This document shows positions 1 to 5,029 of a stretch of DNA of 5,029 bases, one piece after another. The notes beneath the pieces are model-generated. The model did no database searches and was not told where the DNA came from. It saw nothing but the letters and a program-made list of their open reading frames with translations. The stretch lies in the NCBI GenBank assembly GCA_944331815.1, contig CALVIQ010000017.1, positions 1 to 5,029 of the forward strand. Reading direction: 5' to 3'. The position numbers and the translations under genes are program-made. Position 1 is the first letter of the stretch; the number at the start of each line of letters is the position of its first letter. The DNA is from an uncultured Bacilli bacterium. Lineage in GTDB: Bacteria > Bacillota_I > Bacilli_A > RF39 > UBA660.

Positions 1-119
1 TTTGGGTCTTTAGAATCAGTAAGTGCGTATACAACATCTTCTATACTAAAGTACCATTTATTATTTTGCCAAGTTTTTCTAATTTCTTTTTCTTCGAAAA
101 GCGCTAATTTATTTTCCAT
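1..119 (-). CDS. Bro-N domain protein, N-terminal part only (cut by window edge)
   Basis: The minus strand reads open from an ATG at 119 to the window edge, about 39 codons. The start of the protein is MENKLALFEEKEIRKTW, followed by a NNKWYFSIEDVVYALTDSKDP stretch. The pattern of basic residues, a Trp, then W(Y/W)FS(I/V).DVV..LTDS.DP is typical of the Bro-N domain found in phage antirepressor-like and BRO-family proteins, which bind DNA or act as regulators. An in-frame ATG at 128 also exists, but the Shine-Dalgarno-like AAGGG at 129-133 would abut it, whereas it lies 9 bases before the ATG at 119, so I prefer 119. The start lies inside the 3' end of the HTH gene (11-base overlap), so translation is probably coupled. 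The C-terminal part is outside the window, so the protein could be a phage-type antirepressor or part of a toxin-antitoxin-like pair. The family call rests on my recall of the motif. Confidence 0.75.
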   Translation of the reverse strand, partial: MENKLALFEEKEIRKTWQNNKWYFSIEDVVYALTDSKDP

Positions 120-363
120 TTTTCTCATCCCTTATTTTTGTAATTGATAAAGTATAACCAAATGGTTCTAATATTTTAATTAGTGTATTTATTTGTGGAT
201 GTTTTTTTCTATTTTCAATAACTGCTATCATTTCTCTTACGACACCAGAAACATTAGCCATTTGTTGTTGACTAATTCCTAAGTCATTTCTTAATTTTAT
301 AAATTCACATATCAAATTATACTCTAATTCCATAATTCTTTTTTCGTCTATAATTTTATTCAT
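109..363 (-). CDS. Small XRE-family helix-turn-helix regulator (antitoxin-like)
   Basis: This 84-residue protein is essentially a single Cro/C1-type DNA-binding domain. Residues 21-72 hold it: a first helix FIKLRNDLG, the turn helix SQQQMANVSG at 31-40, a recognition helix around VVREMIAVIENRK at 41-53, and the closing helix TLIKILEPFGYTL at 60-72, which is common in HigA/HipB-like antitoxins and short repressors. An upstream in-frame GTG at 372 would add three residues, but the ATG at 363 is preferred because AAGGTGAT at 375-368 is well spaced 4 bases before it; the GTG lies within that site. The gene overlaps the following Bro-N gene by 11 bases and has a strong promoter of its own. It is probably autoregulated and may control the Bro-N partner. 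Specific targets cannot be read from the sequence. Confidence 0.85.
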   Translation of the reverse strand: MNKIIDEKRIMELEYNLICEFIKLRNDLGISQQQMANVSGVVREMIAVIENRKKHPQINTLIKILEPFGYTLSITKIRDEKNGK

Positions 364-380
364 TGATATCACCTTATGTA

Positions 381-409
381 ATTATACAATAATTTGGTTC
401 GGTAGTCAA
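381..409 (-). promoter_or_regulatory. Sigma-A type promoter of the HTH/Bro-N unit, with possible operator
   Basis: On the minus strand, TTGACT (409-404) is followed by a 17-base spacer and a perfect TATAAT (386-381), nearly ideal for housekeeping sigma factor. The predicted transcription start is near 374, inside or next to the ribosome binding site AAGGTGAT, so the 5' leader would be only about 11-12 nt. A short perfect inverted repeat, ATTAT-ACA-ATAAT (381-393), covers the -10 element and could be an autorepressor operator, but such repeats arise easily in AT-rich DNA. Confidence 0.75.
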
Positions 410-430
410 TAAGTTACAAATATATTCAAA

Positions 431-452
431 TAAAAACCTTATAAATAAGGTC
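431..452 (-). terminator. Rho-independent terminator after tRNA-Arg
   Basis: The inverted repeat ACCTTAT (436-442) and ATAAGGT (445-451) folds, on the minus strand, into a 6-7 bp hairpin that runs directly into TTTTTA. It lies 12 bases beyond the tRNA CCA end and upstream of the HTH promoter, so it separates the uvrC-tRNA transcript from the HTH/Bro-N unit. The stem is short with only two GC pairs, so it may be leaky. Confidence 0.7.
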
Positions 453-463
453 TAATTAATAAA

Positions 464-539
464 TGGCGTCCACGTTAGGAATTGAACCTATAATCTTTCC
501 CTTCGGAGAGGAATATTCTATCCATTGAACTACGTGGAC
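464..539 (-). tRNA. tRNA-Arg (anticodon CCG)
   Basis: The 76-base minus-strand cloverleaf can be folded by eye. The acceptor stem pairs GTCCACG (539-533) with CGTGGAC (474-468), followed by G73 and an encoded CCA (466-464). The D stem is GTTC/GAAT with loop AATGGATA. The anticodon stem is TTCCT/GGGAA with loop CTCCGAA, giving anticodon CCG, which reads the Arg codon CGG. The T loop is TTCAATT. Known arginine identity elements are present: C35 and, by my numbering, A20 in the D loop. The variable loop has 5 bases. The first T-stem pair (49-65) is an A-A mismatch, the only blemish. The gene begins 9 bases after the uvrC stop codon and is followed by an intrinsic terminator, so it can be made from uvrC read-through, from an embedded promoter, or both. 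Confidence 0.95.
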
Positions 540-547
540 ATACCATT

Positions 548-576
548 ATTATAACTCTTTTAAATATTCATGTAAA
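548..576 (-). promoter_or_regulatory. Candidate tRNA-Arg promoter embedded in the end of uvrC
   Basis: On the minus strand TTTACA (576-571), a 17-base spacer and a perfect TATAAT (553-548) lie in the last codons of uvrC, and the -10 box contains the uvrC stop TAA (551-549). The expected start near 541 would leave only about 2 nt of leader before the mature tRNA 5' end at 539. The match is good, but AT-rich sequence yields such boxes by chance. Confidence 0.5.
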
Positions 577-2309
577 TTAAAAGCAACATCTTTTGGTAAA
601 ATACTTTCTAATTCTTCTACACTTAATTCTTTTAATTTAGTTAAACTTTTATATTTTTTTAGTAATAAAGTTCTTCTTTTTTCCCCTATTCCTTCAATAT
701 TACTTAATACGCTTTCTAAACTTCCTTTACTTCTTAATTGTTTGTGATAATTAATTGTGTAATTGTGAACTTCATCTTGCATTCTCTCTAAATAATGAAA
801 TAAATTTGATTTTTTATCAATGTCTATTTCAACTATTGGATCAAAAGCTAATAACTTACTAGTAGTATGTTTATCATCTTTTTTTAATCCTATAACCATA
901 ATATCTAAATTTAATTGACTTAATATTTCTCGTGCAATATGCATTTGCCCTATTCCACCATCAACAATTATTAAATCTGGTTTATCTAAATTATCTTTTA
1001 ATACTCTAAAGTATCTTCTATATATAACTTCTCTCATTGTACCATAATCATCATTTTTATCAACAGTTATTTTATATTTACGATATTCATTTTTAGCTTC
1101 TTTTCCATCAATATAAACAACCATCCCAGATACATTAAAATTACCAAACAAATTAGAATTATCAAATATTTCAATGCGATCTAGTTTATCTAATTTCAAA
1201 ATATTTTTTAATTCTTCATTAGCAATACTTGTTTTTTCTTCGTCTTTTTTGATTAATTCAAATTTTTCATTTAATAATATTTTTGCATTATTACATGCCA
1301 TATCAACTATTTTTTTCTTATCACCTTTTATTGGATTAAAAACTTTAATATTTAAATATTCACTTAATAAGTTAATATCAATATTATCGGTTACTAATAT
1401 TTCTTTAGGTTTAATAATATCTTTATCATAAAATTTAGATATATAGCTATTTAATGTATCATCTACTTCATCAATTAAAGGAAATATTTTAGAATGTTTA
1501 CCTATTAATTTTGATCCTCTTATAAAAAATACTTCAATTGATAAATATCCTTTATCAGTATAATATCCAAAGACATCTCGATCAACATTGTCACCCATTT
1601 CAACTTGTTGTTTAGTTAAAACCAGTTCAATATAATCTAATAGTTCTTTTAATTCTTTAGCTTTTTCATAATGCATTAATTCACTTTCTTTTAACATTTC
1701 TTCTTTAATTTTATTAGATACAATACTATGATCACCTTTTAAAAATTTAACTATTTCATTTTTCATTTCATTTATTTTATTGATATCAACATTGTTGGTA
1801 CAATAACCTAAACATTGGTTAATGTGATAATATAAACAAGGTTTCTTATTATAAGTAGTACATTTTCTTAAAGGATAAATTCTATTTAATAAATTAACGG
1901 TATTTCTAGCTGCAGTAACATTAGGATAAGGGCCATATAAATGATTAGTATTTTTCTTTCTATTAATTGTTCTTACAATTGATAACCTAGGTACTTTTTC
2001 ATCAGTTAATTCAATATAAGGATAACTTTTGTCATCGCGCAATAATATATTATATTTAGGATTATATTGTTTAATTAAATTGTTTTCTAAAATTAAAGCT
2101 TCCATTTCACTATTAACAACAACATAATCAAAATCTTTTATTTCACTTACTAATTTAGCAGTCTTACCAAAATGTGTACCTCTAAAATAAGAGCTTAATC
2201 TATTTTTTAATTTCTTAGCTTTACCAACATAAATAATATTATTATCTTTATTTTTCATTAAATAGCACCCGGGTTTTTGAGGTACTAAAGATAATTTTTC
2301 TTTAATCAT
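549..2309 (-). CDS. uvrC: UvrABC excinuclease subunit C
   Basis: A complete 586-residue UvrC, normal length for the family and strongly Bacillus-like. UvrC is recruited by UvrB at damaged DNA and cuts on both sides of the lesion in nucleotide excision repair. The N-terminal GIY-YIG nuclease (3' incision) is at about 12-92, with PGCYLM, YVGK (Tyr27), Arg37 and the LILEN glutamate near 75. Cys150, 158, 166 and 170 form the cluster expected to bind iron-sulfur. A UVR (UvrB-binding) motif is at about 196-231. The RNase H-like nuclease (5' incision) follows with FDNSN (Asp383), VDGG (Asp450) and DEVH (His515). Tandem helix-hairpin-helix motifs, including SNIEGIGEKR, end the protein at about 533-586. 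I chose ATG 2309 over the upstream GTG at 2330 because AGGAAG (2322-2317) is 7 bases before it; that site is the last two codons of the radical SAM gene, so translation is probably coupled. Confidence 0.98.
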   Translation of the reverse strand: MIKEKLSLVPQKPGCYLMKNKDNNIIYVGKAKKLKNRLSSYFRGTHFGKTAKLVSEIKDFDYVVVNSEMEALILENNLIKQYNPKYNILLRDDKSYPYIELTDEKVPRLSIVRTINRKKNTNHLYGPYPNVTAARNTVNLLNRIYPLRKCTTYNKKPCLYYHINQCLGYCTNNVDINKINEMKNEIVKFLKGDHSIVSNKIKEEMLKESELMHYEKAKELKELLDYIELVLTKQQVEMGDNVDRDVFGYYTDKGYLSIEVFFIRGSKLIGKHSKIFPLIDEVDDTLNSYISKFYDKDIIKPKEILVTDNIDINLLSEYLNIKVFNPIKGDKKKIVDMACNNAKILLNEKFELIKKDEEKTSIANEELKNILKLDKLDRIEIFDNSNLFGNFNVSGMVVYIDGKEAKNEYRKYKITVDKNDDYGTMREVIYRRYFRVLKDNLDKPDLIIVDGGIGQMHIAREILSQLNLDIMVIGLKKDDKHTTSKLLAFDPIVEIDIDKKSNLFHYLERMQDEVHNYTINYHKQLRSKGSLESVLSNIEGIGEKRRTLLLKKYKSLTKLKELSVEELESILPKDVAFNLHEYLKEL

Positions 2310-2313
2310 TCTA

Positions 2314-3084
2314 TCACTTCCTAAAATCACATTTTTGACATAACTCTTCTATTAATTTATTATTGTTAAAATTAGTTATAATATTTTTAGTTCTTTCTTT
2401 ATTTAAAATATCACCAAATTCTTCTTTTAATATATTACCTAAATTAATTACACCTGTATCTAAACAACAAGGAACTACGGTTCCATCAACTAATATACCC
2501 AAATGAGTTTTTAAACCATAACAAGTTCCTCTATCAGATATAAATTTGTTATTTAAACTTGGCCAAGTAAATTCTTTATCTCTATTTAAATAAATATTAT
2601 TTTTTAATTTAAAATTATTAGTTACTTCATCTTTATAATCATAATATTTTAAAACTTGCTTCAATAAATTATCATTTGTCCAGAATCTGTAAACTATTTG
2701 TACTCCTTTACTACTTAAATAATCACCACATTTTAAAACATCTAAAAGTTTATCTTCACTTAAACTATGTAGTGAAATATTAATTTGTCTAACTTTATCT
2801 AATAATTTGTATTTTTTACTTAATAAAGTTCCATTAGTTGTAATATTAACTTGTTTATTATATTTGAAACATAAATTTAAAATATCTTCTATTTTAGAAT
2901 GAATTAATGGTTCACCTTTAACGTGTAAATACAAATAATCAGTATAATCATTTATTTGTTTTAAAATATGTTCGAAATCATCTAAACTCATCTCTTGTTT
3001 TTTTCTATTATCCTTAGAACAAAAAGAACAATTTAAATTACAAATATTAGTTATTTCAATATAAATTTTTTTAAACTTTTTCAT
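2314..3084 (-). CDS. Radical SAM protein with SPASM-like C-terminus, substrate unknown
   Basis: A complete 256-residue protein. The radical SAM core begins at once: C15-x3-C19-x2-C22 in the motif CNLNCSFC binds the [4Fe-4S] cluster that cleaves S-adenosylmethionine. KGEPL at 56-60 is the GGEP-like SAM-binding segment and ITTNGTLL at 81-88 is a typical beta strand of the barrel. The C-terminus has Cys188, Cys206-Cys207, Cys249 and Cys252, arranged as in a short SPASM domain holding one auxiliary cluster, with the family-like stretch GILVDGTVVPCC. SPASM enzymes often modify peptides or proteins, but no precursor peptide gene is visible here and I do not assign a function. The ATG at 3084 is the only sensible start and has no Shine-Dalgarno sequence. 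The TGA stop is 4 bases before uvrC, so the two share an operon. It has two in-frame TGG Trp codons and uses TGA as a stop, which argues for the standard code. Confidence 0.9.
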   Translation of the reverse strand: MKKFKKIYIEITNICNLNCSFCSKDNRKKQEMSLDDFEHILKQINDYTDYLYLHVKGEPLIHSKIEDILNLCFKYNKQVNITTNGTLLSKKYKLLDKVRQINISLHSLSEDKLLDVLKCGDYLSSKGVQIVYRFWTNDNLLKQVLKYYDYKDEVTNNFKLKNNIYLNRDKEFTWPSLNNKFISDRGTCYGLKTHLGILVDGTVVPCCLDTGVINLGNILKEEFGDILNKERTKNIITNFNNNKLIEELCQKCDFRK

Positions 3085-3091
3085 ATTTACT

Positions 3092-3120
3092 ATTTTATCA
3101 CATTCTAGACTTATTTTAAA
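3092..3120 (-). promoter_or_regulatory. Candidate promoter of the radical SAM-uvrC operon
   Basis: On the minus strand TTTAAA (3120-3115), a 17-base spacer and TAAAAT (3097-3092) preceded by an extended-minus-10 TG form a plausible promoter. Its predicted start is at about 3086-3084, on or next to the ATG at 3084. Because this gene has no ribosome binding site, a leaderless transcript fits. The -35 is weak, so support comes mainly from the -10 and its position. Confidence 0.5.
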
Positions 3121-3134
3121 TAATAAGATATAAT
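3106..3134 (+). promoter_or_regulatory. Promoter of the yigZ-carboxypeptidase operon
   Basis: TAGACT (3106-3111), a 17-base spacer and a perfect TATAAT (3129-3134) point to a start near 3140-3141. The ribosome binding site GGTGAT (3142-3147) then begins almost at the transcript's 5' end, leaving a leader of about 10-11 nt. The promoter shares 3106-3120 with the opposing radical SAM promoter. Confidence 0.65.
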
Positions 3135-3150
3135 TAAATATGGTGATTAA

Positions 3151-3711
3151 ATGATTTCAGTAGTAGATAATATAAATACAATTATTATTAATAAATCTAA
3201 ATTTATTGCTTTAACTTATCACATTGATAATATAGATGAAATAAGCAAAAAAATAGAAGAAGTTAAAAAAAAATATAAAGATGCTACCCATTATTGTTAT
3301 GCTTATATCTTAGATAATTTTGAAAAAGCTAATGACAATGGTGAACCATCAGGTACAGCAGGACTTCCTATTTTAAATGTTTTAAAAAAAGAAAATTTAA
3401 ATCATGTATTATGTATTGTTGTAAGATATTTTGGAGGTATTAAATTAGGTGCTGGAGGCTTAATAAGAGCTTATTCTAATGCTACTAAAGAAGCTATAAT
3501 TATAAAAAAATATAATAAAGGTTATCTAATTAAAGTTGATATTGAATATAACAATATTAAACAAATTGAATATCAATTAAATAATAGTATTATAATTGAA
3601 AAGAATTTTAATGAAAATCCTTATTATATTGTTAAAATAACTAAAGATGAATTAAATAAATTAAAAATAAAATACAATATAATTAAAGATGTATATGTGG
3701 AGGAATTATGA
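3151..3711 (+). CDS. yigZ: YigZ/YvyE family (IMPACT, UPF0029) protein
   Basis: A 186-residue protein, slightly shorter than the usual roughly 205-215 because the N-terminus is trimmed. The N-terminal UPF0029/IMPACT domain covers about 1-118, with family motifs DATHYCYAY (44-52), NDNGEPSGTAG (61-71) and VRYFGGIKLGAGG (91-103), which match the Bacillus YvyE pattern closely. The C-terminal DUF1949 ferredoxin-like domain is at about 125-182. Eukaryotic IMPACT regulates the Gcn2 kinase through ribosome-associated factors; the bacterial role is not settled, and nothing here defines it. The ATG at 3151 follows GGTGAT by 3 bases, in the same register to the anti-Shine-Dalgarno sequence as its neighbours. 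The stop overlaps the next gene's start as ATGA, so the two genes are co-transcribed and probably translationally coupled. Confidence 0.95.
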   Translation: MISVVDNINTIIINKSKFIALTYHIDNIDEISKKIEEVKKKYKDATHYCYAYILDNFEKANDNGEPSGTAGLPILNVLKKENLNHVLCIVVRYFGGIKLGAGGLIRAYSNATKEAIIIKKYNKGYLIKVDIEYNNIKQIEYQLNNSIIIEKNFNENPYYIVKITKDELNKLKIKYNIIKDVYVEEL

Positions 3712-4892
3712 AATACTTAATAATTTTTTTATTTTTGTTAATACCAATTAATATTAATGCTTTAGAAATAAATTCTGAACACGCAATTTTATACAACATG
3801 AATGAAGATATGGTTTTATATGAAAAAGATGCTGATGCTAGAACTTATATAGCTAGTTTAACTAAAATAATGACTACCATAGTAGCAATCGAAAATATTG
3901 ATAACATGAATGAATATGTTACTATTCCTTATGAAGCTTTAGATGGATTAATTGAAGCTAACGCTTCTGTGGCAGGATTTAAATTAGGTCAAAGAGTAAC
4001 ATATAAAGATTTATTATATGGAATTTTACTTCCATCAGGAGCTGATGCTACAAAAACGGTAGCCTATTATATAGCTGGTAGTGAAGAAAACTTTGTTGAT
4101 TTAATGAATAAAAAAGCTACAGAATTAGGGTTAACTAATACCCATTTTGCTAACACATCAGGACTAGATACTAACAATCATTATTCAACGGTAAGAGAAA
4201 TAAGTATTATTTTAAAATACGCTTTACAAAATGAAATATTTAAAGAAATATATACAACTAATACATATACTACAAGCGATAATTCTTTAACTTTTAAAAG
4301 TGTTTATTCTAATTATTTAAATAGATACGATTTAGAAAATAAATATATATATGGAACAAAAACTGGTTATACTTCTTTAGCTGGGTATTGTTTATCATCA
4401 ATAGCAAATTATGGTGGTGTAGAATATATGTTAATAACAACAAATGCTGATGGAACAAGTAATTACCCATTACATATAATGGATGCTAATATGATATATG
4501 ATTATTATACAAATAATTATCATTATTTAGATATTATAAATAAAAACGATATATTATTAACCTTAAACACTAAAAATAGTAAAGAAGATAAACTAGAAAT
4601 AAAAGCTAATGAAACAATTTCTAAATATTTAAATAAAAATATTACAAAAGATGATTTTCTATTTGATTATAATGGTTTAAATGAAATAAATTATTTTACA
4701 GATAAAGGACAAATAGGAACTTTAAATATAAAATTAGATAATGAAATAATAACAACCATTCCAATTATATATGATGGTAGTTTATCATTTTCCTTAATTG
4801 AATTTATTATTAATAATTTACTTGTTATCATACCAATATCATTTATACTATTAATATTAGTAATTTTTAAATTAAGATATAAAAAATCTTAA
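3708..4892 (+). CDS. D-alanyl-D-alanine carboxypeptidase (S11 family, DacA/DacF-like PBP)
   Basis: A 394-residue low-molecular-weight penicillin-binding protein that would remove the terminal D-Ala from peptidoglycan stem peptides outside the cell. A signal peptide occupies about 1-18 (hydrophobic core IIFLFLLIPI, likely cut after NA). The catalytic SxxK is SLTK with Ser50 and Lys53, within IASLTKIMTT. The KTG triad is at 218-220 in YGTKTGYTS. The second motif, normally SxN (often SGN), reads S110-G111-A112 in LPSGADA, so the asparagine is missing. A beta-rich C-terminal region (about 265-352) is followed by a transmembrane helix at about 363-387 and a basic RLRYKKS-like tail, giving a stable membrane anchor instead of the amphipathic helix of some relatives. 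The start ATG follows GGAGG (3699-3703) by 4 bases and overlaps the yigZ stop. I cannot separate dacA from dacF by sequence alone, so no symbol is given. Confidence 0.93.
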   Translation: MKYLIIFLFLLIPININALEINSEHAILYNMNEDMVLYEKDADARTYIASLTKIMTTIVAIENIDNMNEYVTIPYEALDGLIEANASVAGFKLGQRVTYKDLLYGILLPSGADATKTVAYYIAGSEENFVDLMNKKATELGLTNTHFANTSGLDTNNHYSTVREISIILKYALQNEIFKEIYTTNTYTTSDNSLTFKSVYSNYLNRYDLENKYIYGTKTGYTSLAGYCLSSIANYGGVEYMLITTNADGTSNYPLHIMDANMIYDYYTNNYHYLDIINKNDILLTLNTKNSKEDKLEIKANETISKYLNKNITKDDFLFDYNGLNEINYFTDKGQIGTLNIKLDNEIITTIPIIYDGSLSFSLIEFIINNLLVIIPISFILLILVIFKLRYKKS

Positions 4893-4900
4893 TTTTTTTT
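4869..4900 (+). terminator. Rho-independent terminator of the yigZ-carboxypeptidase operon
   Basis: A perfect 10-bp inverted repeat, AAATTAAGAT (4869-4878) and ATCTTAATTT (4886-4895), with a 7-base loop, ends in a run of eight T (4893-4900). The hairpin starts inside the last codons of the carboxypeptidase gene and includes its TAA stop at 4890-4892. The stem is AT-rich with one GC pair, so efficiency is uncertain. Confidence 0.75.
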
Positions 4901-4928
4901 AAAGAACAAAAGTCAAATAAATTTGACT
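4901..4928 (-). terminator. Rho-independent terminator of a minus-strand RNA
   Basis: AGTCAAAT (4911-4918) and ATTTGACT (4921-4928) form a perfect 8-bp stem with a 2-base gap. On the minus strand it is followed by TTTGTTCTTT (4910-4901), a terminator-like U tract; on the plus strand it is followed by GCATC, so the minus strand is the likely functional one. It lies back to back with the plus-strand terminator at 4869-4900, insulating two convergent transcripts. Confidence 0.65.
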
Positions 4929-5029
4929 GCATCTAATCTCACGATTAGATATTTCTCCTTCTTCGGTGGCTTTTGCTTTTTCCTCCAGAGACTAATTTCC
5001 GATAGTCGCTACCCAATGCTGTCAAGCTA
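4929..5029 (-). ncRNA. 3' part of an unidentified structured RNA (partial at window edge)
   Basis: This stretch has no convincing protein reading frame and is much richer in G+C than the flanking genes (35 of 79 bases in 4951-5029). Read on the minus strand it folds well by eye. A closing helix pairs TTGACAGCA (5025-5017) with TGCAGTCAA (4931-4923), with one A-A mismatch. Inside it is a hairpin AGCGACTA (5010-5003)/TAGTCTCT (4994-4987) with one mismatch, then a purine-rich segment containing CACCGAAG, then a perfect 8-bp hairpin ATCTAATC-GTGA-GATTAGAT (4950-4931) capped by a GNRA tetraloop stacked on the closing helix. A terminator follows directly. The layout suggests a riboswitch-like or small regulatory RNA, with its 5' end at or beyond the window edge. 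CACCGAAG recalls conserved segments of glycine and lysine riboswitches, but the other conserved boxes are absent, so I do not name a class. Confidence 0.55.

Noticed and set aside
156..168. Inverted repeat AACCA-AA-TGGTT inside the HTH gene, sharing TGGTTC with the promoter region near 395-400.
   Set aside because: It lies in coding sequence and a shared hexamer is too little evidence for an operator pair.
1174..1431. An 85-codon open frame on the plus strand.
   Set aside because: It is antisense to conserved UvrC coding sequence, has a low-complexity Ser/Phe/Ile composition expected from reversed AT-rich codons, and shows no family resemblance.
2310..2330. An upstream GTG start for uvrC at 2330.
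   Set aside because: It would overlap the end of the radical SAM gene, and AGGAAG is correctly spaced only for the ATG at 2309, which matches the usual UvrC N-terminus.
3140..3154. A four-codon mini-frame (Met-Val-Ile-Lys-stop) whose stop overlaps the yigZ start.
   Set aside because: It has no ribosome binding site, would need a leaderless start exactly at 3140, and is short enough to be chance.
4929..5029. Identification of the folded RNA as a glycine, lysine, T-box, cyclic-di-GMP or other named riboswitch, or as tmRNA, SRP RNA or RNase P RNA.
   Set aside because: Only CACCGAAG resembles a known conserved segment; the other required conserved boxes of each class are not present in what is visible.
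1..5029. Mycoplasma-type genetic code (TGA as Trp), CRISPR array, insertion sequence or long direct repeats.
   Set aside because: Trp is encoded by TGG and TGA ends two genes; I saw no spaced repeats, transposase or terminal inverted repeats.

Overview
The window comes from a very AT-rich, low-GC Gram-positive-type bacterium (Bacilli, Erysipelotrichia or a Mycoplasmatota-like gut lineage is my best guess). The reasons are the strong AT codon bias, Bacillus-like UvrC and YvyE/YigZ proteins, AGGAGGTGAT-type ribosome binding sites, and very short intergenic gaps. In-frame TGG codes for Trp and TGA serves as a stop (radical SAM gene and yigZ), so the standard bacterial code applies rather than the Mycoplasma code. 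A D-Ala-D-Ala carboxypeptidase homologue suggests that the cell makes peptidoglycan.

Layout. Positions 1-409, minus strand: a small two-gene unit with its own promoter, in which an 84-residue XRE-type helix-turn-helix protein is followed, with an 11-base overlap, by a Bro-N-like protein that runs off the window. This looks like accessory material (phage regulator or toxin-antitoxin style). Positions 431-3120, minus strand: a radical SAM/SPASM-like protein, then uvrC 4 bases later, then a tRNA-Arg(CCG) 9 bases after uvrC, closed by an intrinsic terminator. Positions 3106-4900, plus strand: a divergent operon of yigZ and an S11-family D,D-carboxypeptidase joined by an ATGA overlap and ended by a terminator that overlaps the last stop codon. 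Positions 4901-5029: no protein gene, but a GC-richer, strongly folded segment that looks like the 3' end of a minus-strand structured RNA with its own terminator, converging on the carboxypeptidase gene.

The core genes are housekeeping: UvrC makes both incisions in nucleotide excision repair, the carboxypeptidase trims peptidoglycan stem peptides, and YigZ is an IMPACT-family protein of uncertain role. The radical SAM enzyme is unassigned. The points most worth a second look are the folded RNA at the right edge, whose closing helix competes with its terminator; the promoters, which sit so close to their genes that transcripts would have leaders of about 0-12 nt; the overlapping divergent promoters; the HTH/Bro-N pair; and the loss of the SxN asparagine in the carboxypeptidase.
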